Assembly: GCF_014648295.1 (NCBI RefSeq)
Contig: NZ_BMQV01000006.1
Coordinates: forward strand, 62,001 to 126,000
Direction: 5' to 3'
Length of the DNA stretch: 64,000 bases
Source of the DNA: Shewanella saliphila
Lineage (GTDB): Bacteria > Pseudomonadota > Gammaproteobacteria > Enterobacterales > Shewanellaceae
Below, one piece after another: positions 1-8,444 of this stretch; positions within the stretch are counted from its first letter, which is position 1; every line of letters starts with the position of its first letter. The notes below the pieces were generated by a model. That model was not told the origin of the DNA, ran no database searches, and saw only the letters and a list, made by a program, of their open reading frames with translations. The translations under genes were made by a program, and so were the position numbers.

Positions 1-1541
1 TAAAATTTTACAATATAAGAATATTTTTTATATTCATTATTGAACTCACTCTCTAAAGAGTCTAGTTTTTTCACCATCGAAATCAAGATGTTGTTATTTG
101 ACTTAATCTTGCTAATTTTTTTACATAGAGTTTTTGCTTGTTTTAGTTTAACGAGCAATTGCTCTAGTTTATTTATTGATACATCTAGAGTTGCTTTTAC
201 TTCATTTAACATCAAATTCTTTTCATTCACATCCAGAACAAAGCGCTGCGGGCAAATTAAGTCTCTTTGTGCAGTGCTTATATCCGTTAATGTAATGTCA
301 CTAGTACCTCTAAAATTAACATTTTCTACAATTGCAGCATCAATTGAAAGGTTTACGAAGTTGACCTTGGGGTGGGATTTTACAAATTGAGAAAGATCAT
401 TTATTGCATGTAAGAGTTGAATAGGTGTTTCGGCCATTTCACCTTTATAAGTTTTTACCCACTCATAGATAGTGCCAATATTAGCTCCTAAATTAGCTTT
501 GTATGTATCTGAGGTATGAGTTTGTCCTGATTGTGAGTGGCAATAGTCTATTCCGCATAAAAGTATTTGAGAAAAGCCCATTTCTGTTGCAATATTAATC
601 GCACTATTAGTAACTGTTGGACCTTCAGTTTTTATATTTTTATTATTTTTTTCATCATCCCAAGGGATTTGTTTACCTGTATAAAGCAAACTGCCATTCC
701 ATTGTGCTACTATTTCTGCACAAGTATGATCAGCGCTGATTAGTATGCTTTCATTGCTTAAGCTCATCATTGCTTCATTGACTTCGAAGCTATGATCTTG
801 AGGGTCAACCGTTACAATAATATCTGATTTGATCCCTTCTTTAGATAATTTACCTGCAACCCTTGATACTGAAAAAACGATAAGTTTTTCTCTGTTTTCT
901 CTTATCCAATTTAAATGTTGATTTAAAGAAGGGCCTCCACCAAGCACGATGCATGTTTTTCCTGGGAAGCTATTTTGTAGTAATTTTGCTGGCATCAAAT
1001 TTTCTGCCAAGTTATCTAGTTGTCGTTTAAAAAATGTTTTCTGGGTAAACCCTACACTGCTTTCAAAATATTCATGTTCAATGGCTTTTTCAATGTCATG
1101 GTTTAATAACGCGTAAATGTCATTGCCTGATGCAGCTGTTGAATAATGGAGCTTGAATTTATGTTTAACAATAAATAGGTTAAAATCTGTATTCTTTAAT
1201 ATTTGCTTGAATTGTGTTGCGGTGCAAATTGAAAGCGAATTATTTAACGAGTCGGGGATATCTACATTAAGAAAGTTTAAAACCTCATCTAACTCTACAA
1301 AAAGGTACTTTGATCCCTCTGCTAACGGGTATTCCATAACATAGTTAGCGAGTAAGCCAGAATCCATACCAACTATGATATGTAGCGTGTTTTCTTGCTT
1401 AAATTTTGAGTGGAATTTTTTGTTAAAAAGAGATAAGGAGTCAATTTTTTCAAATGTAAGACGATTAACACTCGGTAAGTAATACTCATTAAATGGAGAG
1501 ATTGCGAATACATTAGCAATTTTTTTTTCTTCGATCATCAT
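1..1541 (-). CDS. maf: Maf-type (DUF115/MptE-like) flagellin glycosyltransferase, 3' end cut by window edge
   Basis: Reading the minus strand from ATG at 1541 gives 512 codons with no stop before base 3, so the C-terminus lies outside the window. Around residues 195-225 is the nucleotide-binding-like GKTCIVLGGGPSLNQ block followed by SRVAGKLSKEGIKSDI and VTVDPQDHS; near residue 330 is GIDYCHSQSGQTHTS. These are hallmarks of the DUF115/6-hydroxymethylpterin-pyrophosphokinase-like domain of motility accessory factors, which attach nonulosonic acids to flagellin Ser/Thr. The ATG at 1541 has GATGAGG five bases upstream; in-frame ATGs at 1559 and 1562 lack a clear ribosome site. A sigma-54-like promoter lies just upstream (1595-1610). 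The gene is AT-rich. The family call is firm; the CMP-pseudaminic acid donor is inferred from the operon at 12.6-20 kb. Confidence 0.82.
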   Translation of the reverse strand, partial: MMIEEKKIANVFAISPFNEYYLPSVNRLTFEKIDSLSLFNKKFHSKFKQENTLHIIVGMDSGLLANYVMEYPLAEGSKYLFVELDEVLNFLNVDIPDSLNNSLSICTATQFKQILKNTDFNLFIVKHKFKLHYSTAASGNDIYALLNHDIEKAIEHEYFESSVGFTQKTFFKRQLDNLAENLMPAKLLQNSFPGKTCIVLGGGPSLNQHLNWIRENREKLIVFSVSRVAGKLSKEGIKSDIIVTVDPQDHSFEVNEAMMSLSNESILISADHTCAEIVAQWNGSLLYTGKQIPWDDEKNNKNIKTEGPTVTNSAINIATEMGFSQILLCGIDYCHSQSGQTHTSDTYKANLGANIGTIYEWVKTYKGEMAETPIQLLHAINDLSQFVKSHPKVNFVNLSIDAAIVENVNFRGTSDITLTDISTAQRDLICPQRFVLDVNEKNLMLNEVKATLDVSINKLEQLLVKLKQAKTLCKKISKIKSNNNILISMVKKLDSLESEFNNEYKKYSYIVKF

Positions 1542-1594
1542 AAGAGCCTCATCACCCATCATATTAGTGTCAAAATCTTGTCGCACATCAAGAT

Positions 1595-1610
1595 AGCAAA
1601 AAGTGTGCCT
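1595..1610 (-). promoter_or_regulatory. Putative sigma-54 promoter of maf
   Basis: The minus strand reads AGGCACACTTTTTGCT, with GG and GC exactly 10 bases apart. It matches TGGCACR-N4-TTGCT except for the first T. The expected start site, near 1584, leaves a short leader and favours the ATG at 1541. Confidence 0.55.
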
Positions 1611-1748
1611 TTATTGTATAACTGCCTTGTTTTATCGAAACTCTACTAGTTTATGTGAAGACTAAGTATATCGTCATACATTAATTTTATCTTCCTTAAG
1701 AGTTTTTGTATCGAGGCCGTTAATGTTTAGCTGATTGCGCTGAAAGTT

Positions 1749-1764
1749 TGGTCTAAAAATTGCA
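1749..1764 (+). promoter_or_regulatory. Possible sigma-54 promoter of the O-methyltransferase gene
   Basis: TGGTCTAAAAATTGCA has the GG-N10-GC spacing and a good -12 half (TTGCA), but the -24 half is TGGTCT rather than TGGCAC. It lies about 100 bases before the ATG at 1863. The whole intergenic stretch 1563-1862 holds only this and the opposing maf promoter; no other gene is seen in it. Confidence 0.4.
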
Positions 1765-1862
1765 ATGAATAAAGGTTAAATAATTTATTAGATTATAGAG
1801 TGTGAATGGGCAGAGTTTTACAATTCAGTCTAATAAGACAAACACTAATTAAAGGTGAGAAT

Positions 1863-2912
1863 ATGAATAGTTTGGTTGATGTCATTTCTAAGGACATGCA
1901 AAACGTTGAAGAATGTTATCGTCCTTCACATTTTTGGAAGATGGGATCGGCAAGGCTTCAAGATGATTTGGACGCTTATGGTATAACTCATTTTAGAACC
2001 TTACCTAGTGCTCTGAGTTACTTTGTCCCGACATACTTATTTGATGGCATGATCAATGAGCAGGAGAAATATAAGTACATACTTGCTAAGTGTAGAGAGA
2101 TAGTTGCTAGACCTAAAGCACAAATGTATATCGAGGACTTGTTCAATGGGAGTAATCAAGCACGCAGTGATTTTCGTGTTTATGCTGCCAGTGATTGTAA
2201 TCGTAAACCGTTCACTAGTAATTTTTCAGAATCTAATGTTGGAAACCCGATAGAGCAGTTTGATTTTTATGGGAAAAAATACAGCAGGTCATCTTTAAAT
2301 TATCTACTAGGTATTAATTTCCTCAAGAAAAACATCTCCGATATCAATGTCAATTCTGTACTTGAAATTGGAGGTGGGTTTGGTTCATTAGGAGAGATTT
2401 TAATAAGCGATGAAAGAAATGACTGTTTTTATATGAATGTAGATATCCCTCCGACATGCATTTTTTCAACTTATTATTTGCAAACCATTTTTGGCAAAGA
2501 CAAGGTTGCTGATTATAGTCACTTATCTAATGATAAGCTTAATATCAGCAAGTTGAGAGAGCAATACAAGGCTGCAATTTTATGCCCATGGCAATTACCT
2601 AAACTTGAAGGAGAGTTAGATTTATTTGTTAACTTTATTTCATTTCAAGAAATGGAGCCGCATATTGTAGAGAACTACCTTGCAGAAGTTAGTAGGCTTA
2701 AAAGTCGCTATGTATTATTAAGAAATCTACGTGAGGGTAAGCAAGTTGCTGTGAACGATTCACAAACTGGGGTAAAAAAAGCAATTAAATCTGGTGACTA
2801 TGATATTTTTCTTCCAGAATACCAGTTAGTTGCTGTAAATGTTCTACCGTTTGGGTATGAAACCATAGACGGTTTTAACTCAGAGTTACGTTTATATGAA
2901 CGTAAGAAGTAA
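1863..2912 (+). CDS. Putative sugar O-methyltransferase (SAM-dependent)
   Basis: A 349-residue protein. Around residues 170-185 it has VLEIGGGFGSLGEIL, a class I SAM-binding motif I, followed by an acidic strand end (FYMNVDIPP) typical of Rossmann methyltransferases. Overall it resembles the 'putative sugar O-methyltransferase' family found in surface-polysaccharide and flagellar-glycan loci. Reading could start at 1806, but the ATG at 1863 has AAAGGTGAG about four bases before it and is preferred. It is divergent from maf and shares its AT-rich composition. By position it may methylate the flagellin nonulosonic acid; the sugar substrate is an inference. Confidence 0.65.
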   Translation: MNSLVDVISKDMQNVEECYRPSHFWKMGSARLQDDLDAYGITHFRTLPSALSYFVPTYLFDGMINEQEKYKYILAKCREIVARPKAQMYIEDLFNGSNQARSDFRVYAASDCNRKPFTSNFSESNVGNPIEQFDFYGKKYSRSSLNYLLGINFLKKNISDINVNSVLEIGGGFGSLGEILISDERNDCFYMNVDIPPTCIFSTYYLQTIFGKDKVADYSHLSNDKLNISKLREQYKAAILCPWQLPKLEGELDLFVNFISFQEMEPHIVENYLAEVSRLKSRYVLLRNLREGKQVAVNDSQTGVKKAIKSGDYDIFLPEYQLVAVNVLPFGYETIDGFNSELRLYERKK

Positions 2913-2965
2913 GCAATATTTAAAGTGTATTATGAAACCGCGTTAGCTCAGAATTACCAAATTTA

Positions 2966-5900
2966 CTAATTTAATGCATCATTGGCTACTACATACTTTA
3001 AGGCATTAGGCTTCATTAATAAGGTGTACATTACTGGCACCCACACTAGAGACAGCATAGTAGCCAGTAATGTACCACCCGCAATGGCGATGGCAAAAGG
3101 TGGCCAAAACCCGCCGCCAGCAATAATTAACGGTAAGAAACCGCCAATAGTGGTGATGGTGGTTGAACCAATATGGCGCCCGCAGCTGCTCACAGTATCG
3201 ATAATGAGCGCTAAATTACCTTGCTTAGCATCGGGCACATCTTCTAACTCCGCTAAAATCACAATAGCGGCGTTAATCGCTAATCCCATTAAGCCTAACA
3301 AACCGATAATCACGGTAAACCCAAACGGGTAGCCAAACACAAATACTGCTAGCAAGCCTAACCCAGCCGATTGAAACGCACTAAGTAAGATAATGGCCGT
3401 TAATCTAAATGAGTTAAACGACAGGACAACTGTAGCTAGTAATAAGGTAAACACTAAGACAATGTTAGACAGTAAGTTGCCCACAGCTTCATTACGTTTA
3501 GCGCTTTCACCGCCCACTTCAACATGATAACCGGCTGGAATATCAAGGTTTGCGATAGCGCCTTTGGCGTCATTTAACACCTGAGCGGGGAGTACGCCAC
3601 TGGTGATATAGGCTTCAATGGTGTTTACCCGCTCGCCATTACGACGTGGAATGGCGCCGCGGCTCACATTAACCTCATTATAAGACAGTGCAGATAAAGG
3701 AATGCCAGAACCCGACGGTGACACCAAGTTTATTTCGGCTAAACGGGTCGCTTGCTCACGGCTGGTATCGCCTAGACGGACTCGTACCGGTAACGATTCT
3801 GTTTGCTCTAAAATACTGCCGCCAATAATCCCTGTGGTGGCCATTTGGATTTGGCTGGCAATGTCACTTAAGCTTAAATCGCTCATTAGGCTGGCATCTT
3901 CATTTACCTGAAGCCACACTTTTGGCGCACCTGAGCTAAATGTGGCACGAGTATGAATGACATCTGGGGTGGCATTTAAAATGCCTCGTACTTGTTCGCC
4001 TAATGTCTTTAATGTATCTAAGTTAGGGCCGTAAATTCGTAGCTCTACAGGGGCATTAAACGGTGGGCCTTGCTCAAGTTTTCGAACCAGTATTTGTGCT
4101 TGTGGGTATTCTCTATCAAGCTCTTTTTGCAACTGTAGAATCAATCTATTTGCAGCAACAAAATCGGTGACTTTTATCATTGCCTGAGCGTAGTTTGTGG
4201 CGCCTTGCTGACGCTGGGTTAAATTGTAGTAAAACGATGGGGTATTACCGCCCACAACCCAGGTGGCAGCGAGAATATCGTCAATTTTTTGCAGTTTGTT
4301 ATCAATCAACTTCACCTGGGCGAGGGTGTTTTCAATGCTGACATGAGGTGCCAGATACACCTCTAGCTGAAACATGTCCCTGTCTGATGGCGGGAAAAAT
4401 TGCTCGGTCATTTTGCCGGCCGCAAAAAAGCCAGCCACGGGCAAAATACCAATCACAACGGCTGTCAATAACGGTCGGTTCAATGCAAAGCGTAAACTTG
4501 CAGTGAATGCCTGGCTAATTTTTGGAAATGCCATGCCTTGTTGATACCAGGCGCTTGGTTTTTCACTGCGGCTAAATCGCCCCGCAAGGCCAGCAATAAT
4601 AGTATGTGAAATAATATACGACCCAAGCAGGGCAAACATAACCGAAATCGCAATCCCGCCAACAAACTCACCTGCAGCACCCGGCATTAACACTATCGGC
4701 GCAAAAGCCAGCATAGTGGTAACGGTTGACCCTGCTAACGGCAGCCATAAGTGATGTAAGGTTTTTGACACCGCTTCAAGTTTTGTCATGCCTTGCTGAC
4801 GCCGCTGAGCAATGGCATCCACAATCACAATGGCGTTATCAACCATAATACCTAAGGCCACCACTAAGCCGGTGACCGACATTTGATGAATCGGTAATCC
4901 GGTGTATTTCATGCAAGTTAGTGTGAATAATGCGGTTAATGGTAGTGATATTGCCACAATGACGGCATTACGCAGGCCTAACGTGAGCATTAACACCGCG
5001 AGGATAATAATGAAGCCCTGGAGTAAATTAACCACTAAATCGCCAAGGCGATCCTGAGTGTAACCTTGCTGGTCAAACAGCCACTGTACTTCAATATTGG
5101 CAGGTAAGTTTACCGAAAACGCATCAATGGTTTGGCTAACTTGTTGTTGCCATAAATCTACCCTATTGTCGTTAAGCATACGGGCAGAGACCAATATGCC
5201 TTGTTGGCTATCAATTAGTGCAATACTGCTTGCAGGCGTTTTAGCCTGACGAGAGATATTTGCCACATCACCTAAACGGATAATCTGGCCATAATCATCA
5301 ACTTTTAGCGGCACCTGACGAATACGATGTTGTGAATCAAGCTCGCCAGAAACCTCAACTAATGCTCTAAATTGACTGTTATTGATTTCGCCGGCAGAAA
5401 TTTTACTGTCAGCATTGGCTAAAATAGCTGCAATTCCTGCAGGGGTTAAATGCAGTTTGCTGATTTTATTGCCATCAAGCTCAACCAGAATTTCCTCTTC
5501 TGGGGCACCGTAAAGTTTGGCAAAGTCGGTACCGTTCAGTAAGCGTAAGCGGCTTTGTAACTCTTTAGCATAACGGTTAAGTATGTCGGCTCTTACTGGA
5601 GAATCGTCGGTCCACACTATGGCTAATATGGCAGTGCTGGCATAGCCGAGTTGATCATCTAACACGCCATTTTGTGCAGCTTCGGGTAATAAAAACTTAC
5701 TGTCGGCGATTAGGTCTCGCGCACGCGACCATACTGGGTCGGTATCGATTACCGTGTCTTTTAACTCGAGCTGAATAACCGAAATGCCAGGGCGAGATGT
5801 TGACTGCACTAATTTTAAATCTTCTAAACGGCGCAATTGGTTTTCAAGCACTTCGGTGACTAATGCTTCAACCCGCTCTGCTGATGCGCCTGGATATTGA

Positions 5901-6040
5901 GTAATAACCGACGCAAACCTGTTAGTGATGTGCGGATCTTCTGTGCGCGGCAGGCTTGATATTGCCCCTAAGCCGGCAACAATTAACAACGCAATAAATA
6001 AGCTTGTTAAGCGGCCATTTTCTAAAAACGCTTTAATCAT
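2966..6040 (-). CDS. RND (HAE1-type) efflux permease
   Basis: A 1024-residue inner-membrane proton antiporter of the AcrB superfamily. The N-terminal TM1 (LTSLFIALLIVAGLGAISSLP) is followed by the porter-domain start PRTEDPHI and ITQYPGASAERVE. TM4 carries VVALGIMVDNAIVIVDA, the proton-relay region, and a second six-helix repeat with two large periplasmic loops follows, giving the normal 12-helix layout and length. It overlaps the adaptor gene upstream by four bases (ATGA), so the two are co-translated. No outer-membrane factor gene lies nearby, so the pump probably recruits a TolC-type channel encoded elsewhere. Substrate is unknown. It converges with the methyltransferase across 53 bases that show no clear terminator. 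Confidence 0.93.
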   Translation of the reverse strand: MIKAFLENGRLTSLFIALLIVAGLGAISSLPRTEDPHITNRFASVITQYPGASAERVEALVTEVLENQLRRLEDLKLVQSTSRPGISVIQLELKDTVIDTDPVWSRARDLIADSKFLLPEAAQNGVLDDQLGYASTAILAIVWTDDSPVRADILNRYAKELQSRLRLLNGTDFAKLYGAPEEEILVELDGNKISKLHLTPAGIAAILANADSKISAGEINNSQFRALVEVSGELDSQHRIRQVPLKVDDYGQIIRLGDVANISRQAKTPASSIALIDSQQGILVSARMLNDNRVDLWQQQVSQTIDAFSVNLPANIEVQWLFDQQGYTQDRLGDLVVNLLQGFIIILAVLMLTLGLRNAVIVAISLPLTALFTLTCMKYTGLPIHQMSVTGLVVALGIMVDNAIVIVDAIAQRRQQGMTKLEAVSKTLHHLWLPLAGSTVTTMLAFAPIVLMPGAAGEFVGGIAISVMFALLGSYIISHTIIAGLAGRFSRSEKPSAWYQQGMAFPKISQAFTASLRFALNRPLLTAVVIGILPVAGFFAAGKMTEQFFPPSDRDMFQLEVYLAPHVSIENTLAQVKLIDNKLQKIDDILAATWVVGGNTPSFYYNLTQRQQGATNYAQAMIKVTDFVAANRLILQLQKELDREYPQAQILVRKLEQGPPFNAPVELRIYGPNLDTLKTLGEQVRGILNATPDVIHTRATFSSGAPKVWLQVNEDASLMSDLSLSDIASQIQMATTGIIGGSILEQTESLPVRVRLGDTSREQATRLAEINLVSPSGSGIPLSALSYNEVNVSRGAIPRRNGERVNTIEAYITSGVLPAQVLNDAKGAIANLDIPAGYHVEVGGESAKRNEAVGNLLSNIVLVFTLLLATVVLSFNSFRLTAIILLSAFQSAGLGLLAVFVFGYPFGFTVIIGLLGLMGLAINAAIVILAELEDVPDAKQGNLALIIDTVSSCGRHIGSTTITTIGGFLPLIIAGGGFWPPFAIAIAGGTLLATMLSLVWVPVMYTLLMKPNALKYVVANDALN

Positions 6041-7158
6041 AACGCCCCCACTAATTGGGTATTGGCGAGAGTGACTTTTTGGCCAACTACAATTTTATGC
6101 AACCCGTCTGACACGATTTGTTCATCGGCTTTTATCGCCCCGTTGATGAATGCTTGTTGTTCATTGGTGTAGATAATCTCGACGTCTCTGCGTTCAATTT
6201 GATAATGGGTTTGATCATCTTTCACCAGTACATAAACATTCCATAGTCCACGCACACCGTCAGTAAGCGCTGACATTGGTACCCAATATCCGGCGGTTAA
6301 ATTATCTTGTTGATAGGCTAGATAGGCAATTTCGCCGTTGATCACTCTTGCTGACTCAGGTAACTGAATCCGCAACTGCACGGTACGGCTAATGGCATTC
6401 ACCTCAGCACTTATACCGGCTATTTTTGCGGTAAAGGTTTGTTTGCCAACACGTACATCAACATGCTGTTGAGTCGTTAATTGCTGCGCAACATCGACCG
6501 GAACCCCAATATAAGCCACTGCCTGGCTATTACCAATTAAGGTAAATACTGGGCTACCAAGGGCAATTACCTCACCAAGGTTATGATAGCGCTGGCTAAT
6601 TTTTCCATCAAATGGTGCAAGTAATGTCGATTTTTCAAGTTTTAAGTTGGTGGCACTTAAGCTTGCTTCTATTCTTTTTTTATTGGCTTGTAGGCTGATA
6701 ACTTGTTGTTGGGTTTCATCGAGTTGTTGTGCTGAAACATAGTTTTGTGTTTTTAATTTTTCGGTACGAAGCAGGGTGCTTTTGGCTAAATCGATGTCTG
6801 CTTGAGTTTGCAATAAACTGGCTTCAAGCTGTTGTTTTTCAGCAATCAGTAAATCGGTATCTAATTGCGCCAACACTTGGTCTTTTTTTACGCTGTCACC
6901 ACTGTCGACCACGATATTATTTAGCTTGCCAGCTAACTCAAAACCAATGCCTGTGGTGTTAGCCGAACGAATTGTCCCAGTGTAAGTTTGCATTTGTAGG
7001 TAGCGATCATTCAGGACTAATGTTTGCGCCTGTACGGACTGATACTCAATGGTGTGCGAATGCTCTTTGACTTCAGAACCACAACCACTTAGCAGAATTA
7101 AGCTTAATCCTAATGCTAAGCCTTTTGCATGTTGAGTAAATGAACTTGCAGCAAACAT
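6037..7158 (-). CDS. RND efflux periplasmic adaptor lipoprotein (membrane fusion protein)
   Basis: A 373-residue HlyD/AcrA-type adaptor. It begins with a lipoprotein signal, LLSGC at residues 22-26, so Cys26 should be lipidated and the protein anchored in the inner membrane. A lipoyl/barrel-sandwich half (GFELAGKLNNIVVDSGDSVK) is followed by a long coiled-coil hairpin (about residues 100-170), the second lipoyl half (LLAPFDGKISQRY) and beta-barrel and membrane-proximal domains. AAAGGA seven bases before the ATG supports the start. It is first in a two-gene operon with the permease and is transcribed away from the TetR gene over shared palindromic operators. Confidence 0.92.
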   Translation of the reverse strand: MFAASSFTQHAKGLALGLSLILLSGCGSEVKEHSHTIEYQSVQAQTLVLNDRYLQMQTYTGTIRSANTTGIGFELAGKLNNIVVDSGDSVKKDQVLAQLDTDLLIAEKQQLEASLLQTQADIDLAKSTLLRTEKLKTQNYVSAQQLDETQQQVISLQANKKRIEASLSATNLKLEKSTLLAPFDGKISQRYHNLGEVIALGSPVFTLIGNSQAVAYIGVPVDVAQQLTTQQHVDVRVGKQTFTAKIAGISAEVNAISRTVQLRIQLPESARVINGEIAYLAYQQDNLTAGYWVPMSALTDGVRGLWNVYVLVKDDQTHYQIERRDVEIIYTNEQQAFINGAIKADEQIVSDGLHKIVVGQKVTLANTQLVGAL

Positions 7159-7266
7159 AAATAATCCTTTAAAGCGCTATGTGTATCGATGGGAACTCAT
7201 CTCTATTTCAGATCTTAGCGCTAAAAAACGATACGCTAAACTGTAAGATGTAACTGATTTGTTAAC

Positions 7267-7310
7267 TAGACTCATTAGTCTAATTTTATAGAACTAGACT
7301 GTCCAGTCTA
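7267..7310. promoter_or_regulatory. Two tandem palindromic operators, probably for the adjacent TetR regulator
   Basis: Two 16-bp palindromes share the same arms: TAGACTCATTAGTCTA (7267-7282) and TAGACTGTCCAGTCTA (7295-7310), 28 bases centre to centre. On the minus strand TGGACA inside the second and TAGACT inside the first are 17 bases apart and could be the -35 and -10 boxes of the efflux operon, so binding would block transcription directly. The palindromes are seen; the regulator assignment is inferred from position. Confidence 0.7.
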
Positions 7311-7388
7311 TTTTTGGTTATGATGAATTTATCGTGCTAGCACAAACCGCTAATCGAAATTGCTTTTTAGTCACCCTACGGAACCCAC

Positions 7389-8039
7389 ATGACAAAAGAT
7401 ACTTCAACCAAAAATAACGACGAACAAGTGAATTTGAGTCGCAGTGAACAAAAGCGAAATCAAGTGCTTGAGTCGGCAATGGAGTTATTTTGTCAAAAAG
7501 GATTTCCGTTAACCAGTATGGATGAAGTGGCAAAAAATGCGGGTGTATCAAAGCAAACGGTTTACTCGCATTTTGGTTCTAAAGATGATTTATTTGTTGC
7601 CGCTATTGATTCAAAATGCGTTGTACATCAACTCACTAGTGATACATTAATGGATGCAGCAAACCCTCAACGAGTCATACTGCAATTTGCCAAACAGTTT
7701 GGAGAGTTGATTGTTAGCAAAGACACCATGACAGTATTTAAAACCTGTGTTGCCCAAGCTGATACCCATCCAGAGGCATCTAAACTGTTTTACAACGCGG
7801 GCCCCAAACATGTTTTAGGGTTAATTTGTGAATATTTAACCAAGGTTAATCAACATGGCGATTACTACTTTGAGCACCCACATGACAGTGCTGTAAGGCT
7901 ATGTTTAATGCTTTTTGGTGAGCTTAAGTTACGTCTAGAGCTAGCGTTAGATACAGATCATTTATTGTTAAGCAGACAACAATACCTACAAGATACCGCG
8001 GAGATGTTTTTGCGGGCTCATAAAGTTGCGATAAAATAA
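7389..8039 (+). CDS. TetR/AcrR-family repressor of the RND operon
   Basis: A 216-residue regulator. Residues 19-65 form the TetR helix-turn-helix domain: an RNQVLESAMELFCQKGFPLTSM helix pair, then the VAKNAGVSKQTVYSHFGSKDDLF recognition segment. The C-terminal ligand domain resembles AefR/TetR_C-type regulators of efflux pumps. It is divergent from the adaptor-permease operon with 230 bases between them holding two palindromes, the usual layout of a local repressor that also controls itself. Its stop codon abuts the left end of the MITE-like element, whose TIR starts at the last base of the TAA, so the native terminator may have been displaced. The inducer is unknown. Confidence 0.9.
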   Translation: MTKDTSTKNNDEQVNLSRSEQKRNQVLESAMELFCQKGFPLTSMDEVAKNAGVSKQTVYSHFGSKDDLFVAAIDSKCVVHQLTSDTLMDAANPQRVILQFAKQFGELIVSKDTMTVFKTCVAQADTHPEASKLFYNAGPKHVLGLICEYLTKVNQHGDYYFEHPHDSAVRLCLMLFGELKLRLELALDTDHLLLSRQQYLQDTAEMFLRAHKVAIK

Positions 8040-8349
8040 TACCAATTCCATTAATTATCTGGTCATTCAGCGGGAGTTCTGTGTCTTCTAGGCAAGTAAT
8101 AGAATTTTAGGCATAGTTGTTCTCGGCAACTGCTCCTGCGTTGCTCTACCTTCTGCATCCATGCAGTCGTACGTCAAAATGCTATTAAGCAGAATAGAAG
8201 GCACAGAAACCCGCCTTGCAGGAGGCACTCAGACTGTCCATTTCTTTGTTGCATTGCCTTAGAAGGGAATAACCATTATTTCAACAATGCGCCTCAAACT
8301 GAACAATCTGAGTGACTCTGATTGGTCACATAATTAATGGAATTGGTAT
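8039..8349. mobile_element. MITE-like element, 311 bp, with 20-bp terminal inverted repeats
   Basis: The left end ATACCAATTCCATTAATTAT (8039-8058) is repeated exactly, inverted, at 8330-8349. AATA flanks both ends (8035-8038 and 8350-8353), a possible 4-bp target duplication. Inside are further imperfect inverted segments: TTCTGTGTCTTCTA near 8078 against the inverse of TAGAAGGCACAGAA near 8205, and AATAGAATTTT against the inverse of AAAATGCTATT. There is no transposase or other ORF, so movement would need an enzyme supplied from elsewhere. Confidence 0.75.
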
Positions 8350-8444
8350 AATACATTGGATTTGAACTGAAGCGTGATTTAATCAGTATTGGTTCAGATA
8401 GTTAACGCTACTCACCATTTTATTTTGAAAGGATGCACATCGTT

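Noticed and set aside
40-390. 116-residue plus-strand frame (and a 63-residue one at 1153-1344)
   Set aside because: Both lie antisense to the long maf frame; low-complexity, no ribosome site, no family features.
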